From Haloprofundus marisrubri (GTDB taxonomy: Archaea; Halobacteriota; Halobacteria; Halobacteriales; Haloferacaceae), in the NCBI RefSeq assembly GCF_001469955.1, contig NZ_LOPU01000013.1, positions 1 to 64,000 on the forward strand: DNA of 64,000 nt, given 5' to 3'. Of the stretch, positions 50,422-58,905 are shown piece after piece. Each line of letters begins with the position of its first letter. The first letter of the stretch is position 1. The translations under genes were made by a program, and so were the position numbers. Below the pieces are notes generated by a model. It was not told where the DNA came from. It did not search any database and worked only from the letters and a program-made list of their open reading frames with translations.

Positions 50422-51006
50422 ATGTACGTCCGAGACGCCAAAAACCGAGACGAGGTGTGGCTACTCGACCACATCGAAGCGATGGACCTCGACGACGTCG
50501 CGTTTCGCTCACGCGACTACGTCATCGCCGTCGACGAGGCGTCGAACAGTCGTGCAGGGTTCGGCCGGATTCGAATCCACAAACACGACGACGGCGACTT
50601 CTGCGAACTCACCGGCATCGGCGTGTTGGAGGAGTGGCGCGGTCAAGGCGTCGGCGCACACGTCGTCGAACGACTCGTGAAGACCGCCGGCGACGAGGGG
50701 TTCGACCGCGTGTACTGCTTTACGAACGAACCCAACTATCTCGTCCGGTTCGGCTTCGACCCGGTCGAGTCGGCGTCGCTTCCCGAGGAGGTCCGCACCC
50801 GACTCGAAGCCAAGCGCGAGGGCGTGATGCCCGACGCAGTGGCGCTGTCGCTCCCCGTCGACGCCTTCGAGATGCCCACAGAAGCTAGAGAGGCGTTCAA
50901 ACGCGCCGCGCCGGAGGCGGACGCCGAATCGGAACCCGAAGAACGCGCCGAGGATTTCGGCATCGACCCCGAGTCGGCGACGTACAAGTACGATACCGGC
51001 CGATAG
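50422..51006 (+). CDS. GNAT-family N-acetyltransferase
   Basis: 194 residues from ATG 50422. GNAT acetyl-CoA loop GIGVLEEWRGQGVGAHVVERLV near 71-92, with earlier strand FGRIRIHKHDDGDFCELT. The C-terminal 45 residues (FKRAAPEADAESEPEERAEDFGIDPESATYKYDTGR) are an acidic extension without a domain. Substrate not known. It stands alone after the pentad protein. Confidence 0.87.
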   Translation: MYVRDAKNRDEVWLLDHIEAMDLDDVAFRSRDYVIAVDEASNSRAGFGRIRIHKHDDGDFCELTGIGVLEEWRGQGVGAHVVERLVKTAGDEGFDRVYCFTNEPNYLVRFGFDPVESASLPEEVRTRLEAKREGVMPDAVALSLPVDAFEMPTEAREAFKRAAPEADAESEPEERAEDFGIDPESATYKYDTGR

Positions 51007-51030
51007 AACGCTCCCGGCCAGTAGCCCGCT

Positions 51031-51279
51031 CTACGTCCGGTCTTCGAGGAAGTCGGTGCTGAACACGATCCACGCTAGCACCGAACAGAACAGAATCGGT
51101 GGGAGGATGGCGAACGCCCACAGTGGTTCGATACCCCAGAACAGCAACAGAACCACGTCGAACAGTCCGAGCGCGAGAAACGGCGCGACGGCGAGGGCGG
51201 CCCGCTTGCGGTTTCGGTCGTTCTCCTCCGTCAGCGGCGTCGAGTCCGGCGAGTCGGAGTCACTCGTCGTGGCAGCCAT
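51031..51279 (-). CDS. Small membrane protein, two helices
   Basis: 82 residues. A polar acidic N-terminus (about 1-28) followed by two helices, ALAVAPFLALGLFDVVLLLFWG and WAFAILPPILFCSVLAWIVF. Unrecognised haloarchaeal family. It follows in the same direction as the next gene, 55 bases apart. Confidence 0.65.
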   Translation of the reverse strand: MAATTSDSDSPDSTPLTEENDRNRKRAALAVAPFLALGLFDVVLLLFWGIEPLWAFAILPPILFCSVLAWIVFSTDFLEDRT

Positions 51280-51333
51280 ACCCGAACTCCGTAGCCGACC
51301 CTCAAAAGGGCCGCGCTCCGTTCGAGACGTGAA

Positions 51334-51588
51334 CTACGCTCGGTCCCTGTCTTCCAGTCGGGAGGCGAACTCGACGGCAACGAACAGTGCGGTGAGTGCG
51401 ACGGTTGCGAGTACCGCGCCGTAGAGCGCCATCGGTACCGGACTCACCGGGAGCGTGACGACACCGAGAAGCGTAATCGACTCGCCTGCACTGTTCTCGC
51501 CGACGAACAGGCCGATGAGACCTGCGACGAGGACGACGATGCCACCGACGCCGAGGAGGATACGACGACCGCGGTCGGATTCGCTCAC
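51334..51588 (-). CDS. Small membrane protein (DUF7520-like)
   Basis: 84 residues with two helices, ILLGVGGIVVLVAGLIGLFVGE and PVPMALYGAVLATVALTALFVAVEF. RDR tail on the cytosolic side. A haloarchaeal DUF family number (7520) comes to mind but is not certain. Function unknown. Confidence 0.68.
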   Translation of the reverse strand: MSESDRGRRILLGVGGIVVLVAGLIGLFVGENSAGESITLLGVVTLPVSPVPMALYGAVLATVALTALFVAVEFASRLEDRDRA

Positions 51589-51747
51589 ACTCGAACTCGG
51601 CGGTGTCGACTATAGACTCTTTCTCACTCCGTTCGTCGTCGCCAGCGGGAGCCGCTCGGTTGCTTGGTCGCTTCCCTCCCCCGACTCCGACTCTGACCCC
51701 ACCAGTGGCGGAGCGATTATAACCGCCGCGTACGTCGTCGAAACACT

Positions 51748-52167
51748 ATGGTCGACGAACTCGTCGAGAAAGCCCGCCAGGTGCTCTCGAACGCTCACGT
51801 CCCGTACTCGGAGTACCGCGTCGGAGCAGCGCTTCGAACGACCGACGGCACGGTGTTCGTCGGGTGTAACATCGAGAACGCAAACTACAGCAACAGTCTC
51901 CACGCCGAGGAAGTCGCTATCGCGGAGGCAGTGAAGAACGGCTACCGGGAGTTCGACCGCCTTGCCGTCTCCTCGGGCGTCCGCGACGGGGTCACGCCCT
52001 GCGGCATGTGCCGACAGACGCTCTCGGAGTTCTGTGCCGACGACCTCGTCGTCGTCTGCGACGAGGGCGGCGAGGAGACGAGCAAGTACACCCTTGGCGA
52101 ACTCCTGCCGAACACCATCTCCGAAGGGACGCTGTCGGACGCGGCCGGACGGTCGGACGAGAACTGA
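51748..52167 (+). CDS. cdd: Cytidine deaminase
   Basis: 139 residues. HAEEVAI near 52-58 gives the catalytic Glu and His zinc ligand, PCGMCRQ near 88-94 the two Cys ligands. It deaminates cytidine and deoxycytidine to uridine and deoxyuridine. The next gene downstream is udp (uridine phosphorylase), so the two carry out salvage of pyrimidine nucleosides. A T-run follows the stop (terminator-like). Confidence 0.95.
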   Translation: MVDELVEKARQVLSNAHVPYSEYRVGAALRTTDGTVFVGCNIENANYSNSLHAEEVAIAEAVKNGYREFDRLAVSSGVRDGVTPCGMCRQTLSEFCADDLVVVCDEGGEETSKYTLGELLPNTISEGTLSDAAGRSDEN

Positions 52168-52179
52168 GCCCGAGCCGAT

Positions 52180-52189
52180 TTCTTTTTTC
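52180..52189 (+). terminator. T-run after cdd
   Basis: TTTCTTTTTTC right after the stop codon, typical archaeal oligo-T termination signal. Confidence 0.4.
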
Positions 52190-52393
52190 TCGCAACACAC
52201 TGTATCAATCGAATGATTTATAGTGTAAACAGCTAACAAGCGACACGCCCGCGTCTCGATACCATACTATCGTCTGTCATCCCACCAGTGTGTGTCGCCG
52301 ACGCCGTTCCACGGGTGTCGGTGTACCGACGCGGGTTTTTTGACCGCAGAGCGGGTGTACTGTCGGGAAGACGACATCATTACACATCACCGG

Positions 52394-52400
52394 TTTATTT
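52394..52400 (+). promoter_or_regulatory. TATA-like box of udp
   Basis: TTTATTT centred 28 bases before the ATG at 52425, so udp has its own leaderless transcript in spite of lying after cdd. Confidence 0.45.
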
Positions 52401-52424
52401 GTCGTACCGTCTCCGAGAGCGGGT

Positions 52425-53249
52425 ATGACAGACACCGACGCCAGCGAGGACCCGAACGACGAGGTGCAGTACCACATCGAAGTCGCCGAAGGCGACGTCG
52501 CCGACGCCGTACTTCTTCCCGGCAACCCCGAGCGTGTGGACAAGATAACTGCGCTGTGGGACGACTACGACGAAGTCGCCTACCACCGCGAGTACCGGAC
52601 GGCGACGGGCGCCTACGACGACGCACCAATCTCGGTCACGTCGACGGGTATCGGCAGTCCCTCCGCGGCCATCGCCATCGAGGAACTCGCGCGCGTCGGC
52701 GTCGACACGTTCATCCGCGTCGGTTCCTGCGGCGCGATTCAACCCGAGATGGACGTCGGCGACCTCGTCATCACCTCCGGCGCAGTTCGTCAGGAAGGAA
52801 CCAGCGCCGAGTACGTCCGCGAGGACTACCCGGCCGTCGCCGACCACGAGGTCGTCTCGGCGCTCGTCGCCGCCGCCGAACGACTCGGCTACGACTACCA
52901 CGTCGGCCTCACGATGAGCGCCGACAGTTTCTACGCCGGACAGGGTCGCCCCGGACTCGACGGGTTTCGTGCTGCTGGCAGCGAGTCGCTCGTCGAAGAA
53001 CTGCAGGAAGCGAACGTGAAGAACATCGAGATGGAAGCCAGCGCACTCTTGACTATCGCCAACGTCTACGGCCTCCGCGCGGGCGCGGTCTGTTCGGTGT
53101 ACGCCAACCGAATCACCGGCGAGTTCCGAACCGAAGGCGAGTCGCGGGCGGCGGAGACGGCCAGTCTCGCCGTGGCGCTTCTCGCACGCATGGACGAGGT
53201 CAAGCGCGAGGCAGGCGTCGACACTTGGCACGCCGGCCTCTCGCTGTAA
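52425..53249 (+). CDS. udp: Uridine phosphorylase / nucleoside phosphorylase
   Basis: 274 residues. Phosphate- and ribose-binding segments are present: LPGNPERVDKI (phosphate Gly-Asn-Pro-Glu-Arg) near 31-40, GTSAEYVREDYPAVADHEV near 125, and NIEMEASALLTIA near 204 with the Glu that binds ribose. It splits uridine to uracil and ribose-1-phosphate. It works with cdd 258 bases upstream. Related purine nucleoside phosphorylases have the same fold, so uridine specificity is likely but not proven. Confidence 0.9.
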   Translation: MTDTDASEDPNDEVQYHIEVAEGDVADAVLLPGNPERVDKITALWDDYDEVAYHREYRTATGAYDDAPISVTSTGIGSPSAAIAIEELARVGVDTFIRVGSCGAIQPEMDVGDLVITSGAVRQEGTSAEYVREDYPAVADHEVVSALVAAAERLGYDYHVGLTMSADSFYAGQGRPGLDGFRAAGSESLVEELQEANVKNIEMEASALLTIANVYGLRAGAVCSVYANRITGEFRTEGESRAAETASLAVALLARMDEVKREAGVDTWHAGLSL

Positions 53250-53353
53250 GACCCTCACGCCTCCCCGGTTCGCTCCACCCGTCACGGAATCGGGACGCAC
53301 CCCAAATTCGTGCGTTCTCGCGGCCGACGGGACCGTTCTCGTTCCAAAGCCCC

Positions 53354-53359
53354 TTTATC
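53354..53359 (+). promoter_or_regulatory. TATA-like box of the NDH-2-like gene
   Basis: TTTATC centred 27 bases before the ATG at 53382, which settles this start on a leaderless mRNA. Confidence 0.5.
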
Positions 53360-53381
53360 TCATGGCTTCGCAAATAGACGC

Positions 53382-54548
53382 ATGACTCAGAAGGTCGTCG
53401 TTCTCGGTGCCGGGTACGCGGGCGCCGGCGCGGTGAAAGCGTTCGAAGACGAGATAGAAGACGGCGAAGCCGAACTCACGTGGATTTCGGACCGAGACTA
53501 CCACCTCGTGCTTCACGAGGTCCACCGGGTCATCCGCGACCCGAGCGTCGAATCGAAAGTCGCCGTCCCCATCGACGACATCAAATCGCCCGACACGAAC
53601 TTCGTGAAGGGTCACGTCGAGAACGTCGACGTCGACGAACGCGTCGTCGAACTCGACGACGACCGGACCGTCGACTACGACTACCTGCTCGTCGGCCTCG
53701 GAAGCGCCACCGCCTTCTACGGCATCGAGGGTCTCGAAGAGTTCTCGCTGACGCTCAAGAGCCTCGACGACGCCCGCGAGATTCACGAGGAAATCAAGGC
53801 AGCAGCGGAAGACGCCTCCCGCAGCGAACCCGCCCAAGTCATCGTCGGCGGTGCGGGCCTCTCCGGCATTCAGGCGGCCGGTGAAATCGCGGAGTTCCGC
53901 GACAAACACCGCGCGCCCATCGACATCAAACTCGTCGAGGGCCTCGACGAAGTGTTCCCCGGTAACGACCCCGAACTGCAGGGCGCGCTCCGCAAACGGC
54001 TCAACATCCAAGACATCGAAATCATGACCGGCGAGTTCATCTCGCAGGTCGACGAGGAGACCATCTACGTCGGCGACGAGACGGAACTCGACTACGACGT
54101 GTTCATCTGGACCGGCGGCATCACCGGTCAGAAGGAAGTCGCGGAAGCGAAAGTCGACAAAGACGAGCGCTCGAACCGCATTTTCGCCGGTTCGGACTTC
54201 TCGACGAGCGACGAACGCGTCTTCGCCATCGGCGACTCGGCGCTCATCGACCAGGGTAACGACAACATCGCCCCGCCGACCGCACAGGCGGCGTGGCAGG
54301 CGGCGGAAGTCGCCGGCGAGAACCTCGCGCGAACGGTTCGCGGCCAGCCACTGAAAACGTGGGCGCACAAGGACAAGGGGACGCTCGTCTCCGTCGGCGA
54401 GATGGCTGTCGCCCACGGCGTCCAAGGTGTGCCCGTCCAGACGTTCGGCGGTCCCGGTGCGAAGTTCCTCAAGAAAGCGGTTGCGACGCGCTGGATTGCC
54501 GACATCTCGTCGGCCAAGCGCGCCGTCACCGCCTGGGACGACATGTAG
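53382..54548 (+). CDS. FAD/NAD(P)-dependent oxidoreductase, NDH-2-like
   Basis: 388 residues from ATG 53382. GAGYAGAGAVKAF near 10-21 binds FAD, IVGGAGLSGIQAAGEIAEFRDKH near 153-175 binds NAD(P), and ERVFAIGDSALIDQG near 285-300 is the second FAD site. It is of type II NADH dehydrogenase size, but the membrane-attaching C-terminal amphipathic helix (FLKKAVATRWIADIS) is short. It may be a single-subunit NADH:quinone oxidoreductase or an assimilatory reductase. A hairpin-plus-T-run terminator follows. Confidence 0.87.
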   Translation: MTQKVVVLGAGYAGAGAVKAFEDEIEDGEAELTWISDRDYHLVLHEVHRVIRDPSVESKVAVPIDDIKSPDTNFVKGHVENVDVDERVVELDDDRTVDYDYLLVGLGSATAFYGIEGLEEFSLTLKSLDDAREIHEEIKAAAEDASRSEPAQVIVGGAGLSGIQAAGEIAEFRDKHRAPIDIKLVEGLDEVFPGNDPELQGALRKRLNIQDIEIMTGEFISQVDEETIYVGDETELDYDVFIWTGGITGQKEVAEAKVDKDERSNRIFAGSDFSTSDERVFAIGDSALIDQGNDNIAPPTAQAAWQAAEVAGENLARTVRGQPLKTWAHKDKGTLVSVGEMAVAHGVQGVPVQTFGGPGAKFLKKAVATRWIADISSAKRAVTAWDDM

Positions 54549-54553
54549 GCGGC

Positions 54554-54588
54554 GGCCGCCTCGTGCGGCCCACTGATTTTCGTTTTTT
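54554..54588 (+). terminator. Hairpin plus T-run terminator
   Basis: GGCCGC-(CTCGT)-GCGGCC (54554-54570), then GATTTTCGTTTTTT within 20 bases. It ends the NDH-2-like transcript just after its stop. Confidence 0.6.
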
Positions 54589-54716
54589 CTACCTCTCCGC
54601 TTTCGGCGTCACCACCCGACGAGCGACCGCACCGGTCGCTGCCGCTACTGTCGGCGTCGTCGCTCCGAGAGTAAGAGAAGAGAACCGCAGAAAACGAGAG
54701 AGTGTCCCCGACTCAG

Positions 54717-55250
54717 TTAGTGTTCAGGCTCCTCCGCGGGTGCGACCATGTCGTCGATGCGGAGGATGAGAATGTTGCTCGTGTCGTCTTTGCCGTCGAC
54801 GGTGCCCTCGACGAGGAGTTTCGAGAGCGGCGTCGGACCGACGGTGACCTTCTCGCCCTCGTGGAAGTCGCGAACCGACCCCTGCAGGTGAATCTCCGCG
54901 CGGCAGAGTTCGGGGTGGTGGACGCTCGAGAGGTCGATTTCCTCGACGTTGGCGTTCTCGACGCGTTCGTCCTCGTGGAACAGCGGCACCGTCGCCGGTT
55001 CGTCCATCTCTTGGACGTCGAGCGCTTCGTAGGCGTTGGCCGTCGGCTTGTAGCCGCCTTTCGGGCCCGGCACGCCTTCGACTAACTGCAGCGCCTTCAG
55101 ACTCTGCATCTGATTGCGGATGGTGCCCGGGTTGCGGTTTACCTCTGCGGCGATGTCCTCGCCTTTCACTGCGTCTTCGGCCTGACGGTAGAGGTTTATC
55201 AAGGCCGTGAGTATCTGTTTCTGACTCGGGGTGAGTTCGATAGACGACAT
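54717..55250 (-). CDS. COG2524-type HTH regulator without CBS domains
   Basis: 177 residues. The first 70 (LTPSQKQILTALINLYRQAEDAVKGEDIAAEVNRNPGTIRNQMQSLKALQLVEGVPGPKGGYKPTA) match the winged-HTH of COG2524 proteins. In those proteins two CBS domains follow and sense ligands; here they are replaced by a beta domain (about 85-177: SSVHHPELCRAEIHLQGSVRDFHEGEKVTVG, NILILRIDDMVA). A single Cys and no CBS motif mean a different signal, perhaps redox. Divergent from the epimerase; TTTAAG at 55275-55280 is its TATA-like box. Confidence 0.82.
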   Translation of the reverse strand: MSSIELTPSQKQILTALINLYRQAEDAVKGEDIAAEVNRNPGTIRNQMQSLKALQLVEGVPGPKGGYKPTANAYEALDVQEMDEPATVPLFHEDERVENANVEEIDLSSVHHPELCRAEIHLQGSVRDFHEGEKVTVGPTPLSKLLVEGTVDGKDDTSNILILRIDDMVAPAEEPEH

Positions 55251-55253
55251 AAA

Positions 55254-55263
55254 CGAACGTTCG
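55254..55263. promoter_or_regulatory. Palindrome CGAACGTTCG at the HTH gene start
   Basis: 10-bp perfect palindrome 4-13 bases before the start ATG at 55250, placed right for a self-binding operator of the regulator. Confidence 0.4.
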
Positions 55264-55274
55264 CAATTGATGTT

Positions 55275-55280
55275 CTTAAA
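55275..55280 (-). promoter_or_regulatory. TATA-like box of the HTH regulator
   Basis: On the minus strand TTTAAG, centred about 28 bases before the ATG at 55250. Confidence 0.4.
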
Positions 55281-55453
55281 TTCGACGGATAGCCGGTTTT
55301 TCAGTGAAAATCATGGTGATGCTATCGGCTGCGTAACTGTCTCTTTCGAGAATGATTGTTCGTTGACGCGCTTTCACTGATTCGACCGGAAAACGTTCGC
55401 GTTCAAGTGAATGTAACCGGTAGGCCTTTACCGCCGCCTCTGGGCGTACACGT

Positions 55454-56371
55454 ATGCAGAATCAGCGAGTTCTCGTTACCGGCGGGGCCGGATTTATCGG
55501 GTCGAACCTCGCAAACCACCTCGCCGTCGACAACGAGGTGGTGGCGGTCGACGACCTGTATCTCGGAACGCCCGAAAACCTCTCCGAAGACGTGGAGTTC
55601 GTCGAGGGGAGCGTTCTCGACGACGACCTTCCGACGGACGTCGACGTGCTGTTTCACCTCGCGGCGCTCTCGTCGTACACGATGCACGAGGAGAACCCCC
55701 GACGCGGCGCGCGCGTCAACGTCGAGGGGTTCGTCAACACCGTCGACCAGGCGAGACAGAACGGCTGTGACACCGTCGTCTACGCTTCGACATCGTCCAT
55801 CTACGGGAATCGAACCGACCCCTCACCCGAGAGTATGAGCGTCGAAGCACGAACGGGGTACGAGGCGTCGAAACTCGCCCGCGAGCGCTACGCGGAGTAC
55901 TTCCACAACCACTACGAGATGTCCTTGGCGGGGATGCGCTTCTTCTCGGTGTATCAAGGCTTCGGCGGTGCGGAGGAACACAAAGGCCAGTACGCCAACA
56001 CCGTCGCGCAGTTCGCGCACAAAATCGCCAACGGCGAGCGACCCGAACTGTTCGGCGACGGCTCACAGACCCGCGACTTCACCCACGTCGACGACATCGT
56101 TCGGGGACTGGAGTTGGCCGCCGACCACCAACTGCAAGGAATCTACAACCTCGGCACCGGCGAGAGCTACGACTTCAACGAGATGGTGGCGATGATAAAC
56201 CAAGTGCTGGGAACCGACGTCGAACCGAAGTACATCGAGAACCCACTCGACATCTACGTCCACGACACGAAAGCCGACGTCTCGAAGATGCACGAAGAGA
56301 CCGGGTGGGAACCGTCAGTCGATTTCGAAGACGGCGTTCGTCGCGTCTGCGCGCCGTATCTCGACGACTGA
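55454..56371 (+). CDS. NAD-dependent epimerase/dehydratase (extended SDR)
   Basis: 305 residues. NAD-binding VTGGAGFIGSNLANHL near 8-23, the catalytic YEASK near 135-139 with Ser before it, and the C-terminal sugar-nucleotide domain (GDGSQTRDFTHVDDIVRGLE). It probably interconverts UDP-sugars (UDP-glucose/galactose 4-epimerase type) for surface glycans. The substrate is not certain. Divergent from the HTH regulator 203 bases apart. Confidence 0.92.
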   Translation: MQNQRVLVTGGAGFIGSNLANHLAVDNEVVAVDDLYLGTPENLSEDVEFVEGSVLDDDLPTDVDVLFHLAALSSYTMHEENPRRGARVNVEGFVNTVDQARQNGCDTVVYASTSSIYGNRTDPSPESMSVEARTGYEASKLARERYAEYFHNHYEMSLAGMRFFSVYQGFGGAEEHKGQYANTVAQFAHKIANGERPELFGDGSQTRDFTHVDDIVRGLELAADHQLQGIYNLGTGESYDFNEMVAMINQVLGTDVEPKYIENPLDIYVHDTKADVSKMHEETGWEPSVDFEDGVRRVCAPYLDD

Positions 56372-56417
56372 GCCGTCTTTCGCTACTGACGTGTGTGCGT
56401 CTCCGCGCAGAAAATAG

Positions 56418-57779
56418 CTATGCGACCGCGACTCTCGGTGCGAGAAGCGACTGACCCGCCTGACCGGAGTGCTGGCCTTCGAGGAACTCGACGGAGACGG
56501 AGACCTCGCGGCCGGTCTCCTGTTGGACCTGTTCACGAATCGTCTCCGCGAGGTCCGGATACGACGCGTCGGCCGGCCGCATCACTACGACACTCACCTC
56601 CGGTGTCTGTCCGAGATAGCGAGACATCCCCACCTCAGTCCGCATCGAGGTGAGTTCGAGGTCACTGTACTGGTCGTCTTCCATCACCTGTTCGACGGCG
56701 GTGTTCGCGTCGTTGTCGAACGCGATTTGGTCGACGAGGAGTCCACCCGCACCGACGAAGATGCCGCCGAGAAGCACCAACGCAACCGCGGCCCCGAAGT
56801 ACTGTGAGCGGTCGCTCGTCTCCGAGGTGGTCTCACCGTTGTTGACCTGACGGGTGTTCTCGGTCCAGGAGTCGGGGCGGTAGCCCAGATACCAGAGCAC
56901 GAGAAACGCCGAGACGTTGACCGCCACCGCGTTGGTGATGAGAAGCACGCCCGCGCCGAGGTAGACGCTCGGCAGTCCCCACGCGAGGCCGATGCCGATG
57001 GCTGCCGCCGCGGGAATGAGCGCGGCGGCAATCATCACGCCGACCAACGAGACAGGCAGCGCCGTTGCGAGGCCGAACGCACCGGCGGCCCCCGCACAGA
57101 ACCCGACGAGAAGCGAGAGCAACCCCGGCGAGATTCGCTTGCTAATCTGGCTCACTGTCGACACGTCGAGTACGGAGGTGACGATTTGCCCCGACTGCAG
57201 CAGCAACCCGAGGACGAACGCGCCGAGAATCGCCGCGCCGAAGCCGAAGAACTGCTGGGCGAACCCGATACGAATCATGCGTCGGTCGTTCAGCGAGATG
57301 CCGACACCCGAGATGAGCGCCGACCCCACTTGCGGGGCGATGACCATCGCGCCGACGACGACGGCCGGCGAGTCCATGAGCAGGCCCGCCGCCGCGACGA
57401 AGGCGCTGAACATCGTCATCGAGTAGTACGTCAGGTTGCTGCGGTGCATGTCGAGCGCCTTCGCGCGAATCTCCTCGCGCGCCACCGCGTCGTCCTCCTC
57501 GACGCCGGCGACGAACCGTTCTTCGAGTTGGTGGTAGTTTCGGGTTTTCGCCGTCTCTGCGCTGGCGATGACGGTGTACTCCCTGTCGTCGACGCCGGCC
57601 TCGCGGAGTTCGTCGATGACGTAGCCGACCGCCTGTGTCGGCAGCGGGAACTCGACGAGGACGGTGTCTCTGCGCTCGGTGGCGTCTTTCGTGACCACGA
57701 AGTCGATGTTCTCAGTCTCCAGAACGTCGACGACGTTCTCCTTGTTTGACTCGTCGACGAGGAGCTTGATAAGCCGCAT
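56418..57779 (-). CDS. DUF389/TIGR00341 membrane protein 1
   Basis: 453 residues. An N-terminal ACT-like soluble domain (about 1-95: MRLIKLLVDESNKENVVDVLETENIDF) is followed by about six membrane helices in the DUF389 repeat ([36 protein letters not shown] and [42 protein letters not shown]). A periplasmic domain (about 330-453) ends the protein. Function in archaea unknown; a paralogue lies at 58906 and arginase between them. Confidence 0.88.
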   Translation of the reverse strand: MRLIKLLVDESNKENVVDVLETENIDFVVTKDATERRDTVLVEFPLPTQAVGYVIDELREAGVDDREYTVIASAETAKTRNYHQLEERFVAGVEEDDAVAREEIRAKALDMHRSNLTYYSMTMFSAFVAAAGLLMDSPAVVVGAMVIAPQVGSALISGVGISLNDRRMIRIGFAQQFFGFGAAILGAFVLGLLLQSGQIVTSVLDVSTVSQISKRISPGLLSLLVGFCAGAAGAFGLATALPVSLVGVMIAAALIPAAAAIGIGLAWGLPSVYLGAGVLLITNAVAVNVSAFLVLWYLGYRPDSWTENTRQVNNGETTSETSDRSQYFGAAVALVLLGGIFVGAGGLLVDQIAFDNDANTAVEQVMEDDQYSDLELTSMRTEVGMSRYLGQTPEVSVVVMRPADASYPDLAETIREQVQQETGREVSVSVEFLEGQHSGQAGQSLLAPRVAVA

Positions 57780-57911
57780 CTACCCCACAAACACGCCTCG
57801 TAGTCTTGAGCGTGGCGGACAGTTGCATCCGACGAAATCTCAATTTCGACTCACCGTCACATCCGCGAAGTGAACCGCAACCACTACCCGTTCAGTCACG
57901 AACGTTCAGGT

Positions 57912-58820
57912 ATGACTCGCACGGTCCGAATCATCGGAGCACCGACCGACTACGGCGCGAACCGACGCGGCGTCGACATGGGGCCGTCGGCGATTCGCTA
58001 CGCCGGACTCGCCGAGCAACTGGAGAACGCGGGCGTCGTTCCCGAAGACGCCGGCGACCTGCCGGTTCCGCGGGCCGAAGAACGCGACCCCGAGGCCAAC
58101 CAACCGACAGAAGGCCACGCGAAGTTCCTCCGCGAGACCGAGGAAGTCTCGACGCGACTCGCCGACGACGTGGCTGACGCGCTCGCAGACGACGTGACGC
58201 CGCTGGTGCTCGGCGGCGACCACTCCGTCGCCATCGGTTCGCTCGTCGGCTCCGCGCGCGACGCCGACATCGGCGCTATCTGGTTCGACGCTCACGGTGA
58301 TTTGAACACGCCGACGACGACGCCCAGCGGCAACGTCCACGGGATGCCGCTGGCGGCGGGTCTCGGCATCGCCGACTTCGGCGGCGTCGAGTGGGCCAAC
58401 GCCCCCGGACTGCGCCCCGAGAACGTCGCTCTCGTCGGCCTCCGCAGCCTCGACGACGCCGAACGCGAACTCATCCGCTCGACGGACCTCACTGCGTTCA
58501 CCATGTCCGACATCGACGAACGCGGTATCACGGACGTCGTCGACGACGCCCTCGCCGTGGCCACCGACGGCACCGACGGCGTCCACGTCAGCCTCGATTT
58601 GGACTGGCTCGACCCCAAGGAGGCACCCGGTGTCGGGACGCCCGTCCGCGGCGGCGTCAGCTACCGCGAGGCGCACTCGGCGCTGGAGACGGTCGCGCAC
58701 TCGGAGTCGCTGCGCTCGCTCGAGGTGGTCGAAGTCAATCCCATCCTCGACGAACACAACGAGACCGCCGAGTTGGCGACGGAACTGGCGGCGAGTGCGC
58801 TCGGCAAGACGATTCTGTAG
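57912..58820 (+). CDS. Arginase/agmatinase-family enzyme
   Basis: 302 residues from ATG 57912. Both Mn-binding motifs are intact: GGDHS near 99-103, DAHGDLNTP near 120-128 and SLDLDWLDP near 220-228. Size and the region NVHGMPLA point to arginase over agmatinase, with formimidoylglutamase as another option. It cleaves L-arginine to ornithine and urea. It lies between two DUF389 membrane proteins with normal gaps; the three are not in one operon because the first runs the other way. Confidence 0.88.
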   Translation: MTRTVRIIGAPTDYGANRRGVDMGPSAIRYAGLAEQLENAGVVPEDAGDLPVPRAEERDPEANQPTEGHAKFLRETEEVSTRLADDVADALADDVTPLVLGGDHSVAIGSLVGSARDADIGAIWFDAHGDLNTPTTTPSGNVHGMPLAAGLGIADFGGVEWANAPGLRPENVALVGLRSLDDAERELIRSTDLTAFTMSDIDERGITDVVDDALAVATDGTDGVHVSLDLDWLDPKEAPGVGTPVRGGVSYREAHSALETVAHSESLRSLEVVEVNPILDEHNETAELATELAASALGKTIL

Positions 58821-58905
58821 GCCGCATTTCGTCCTCGGCGCGGCCGTGTCGCGCCCTGTGCGAACAAGCTTGCTGCTTTTTCGCTCGCTCGCGGTTGCAT
58901 CGTCT

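Noticed and set aside
53362-53385. Seven-codon frame MASQIDA before the NDH-2-like gene
   Set aside because: The TATA-like box at 53354-53359 places the transcription start at about 53381, after its ATG, so it would not be transcribed.
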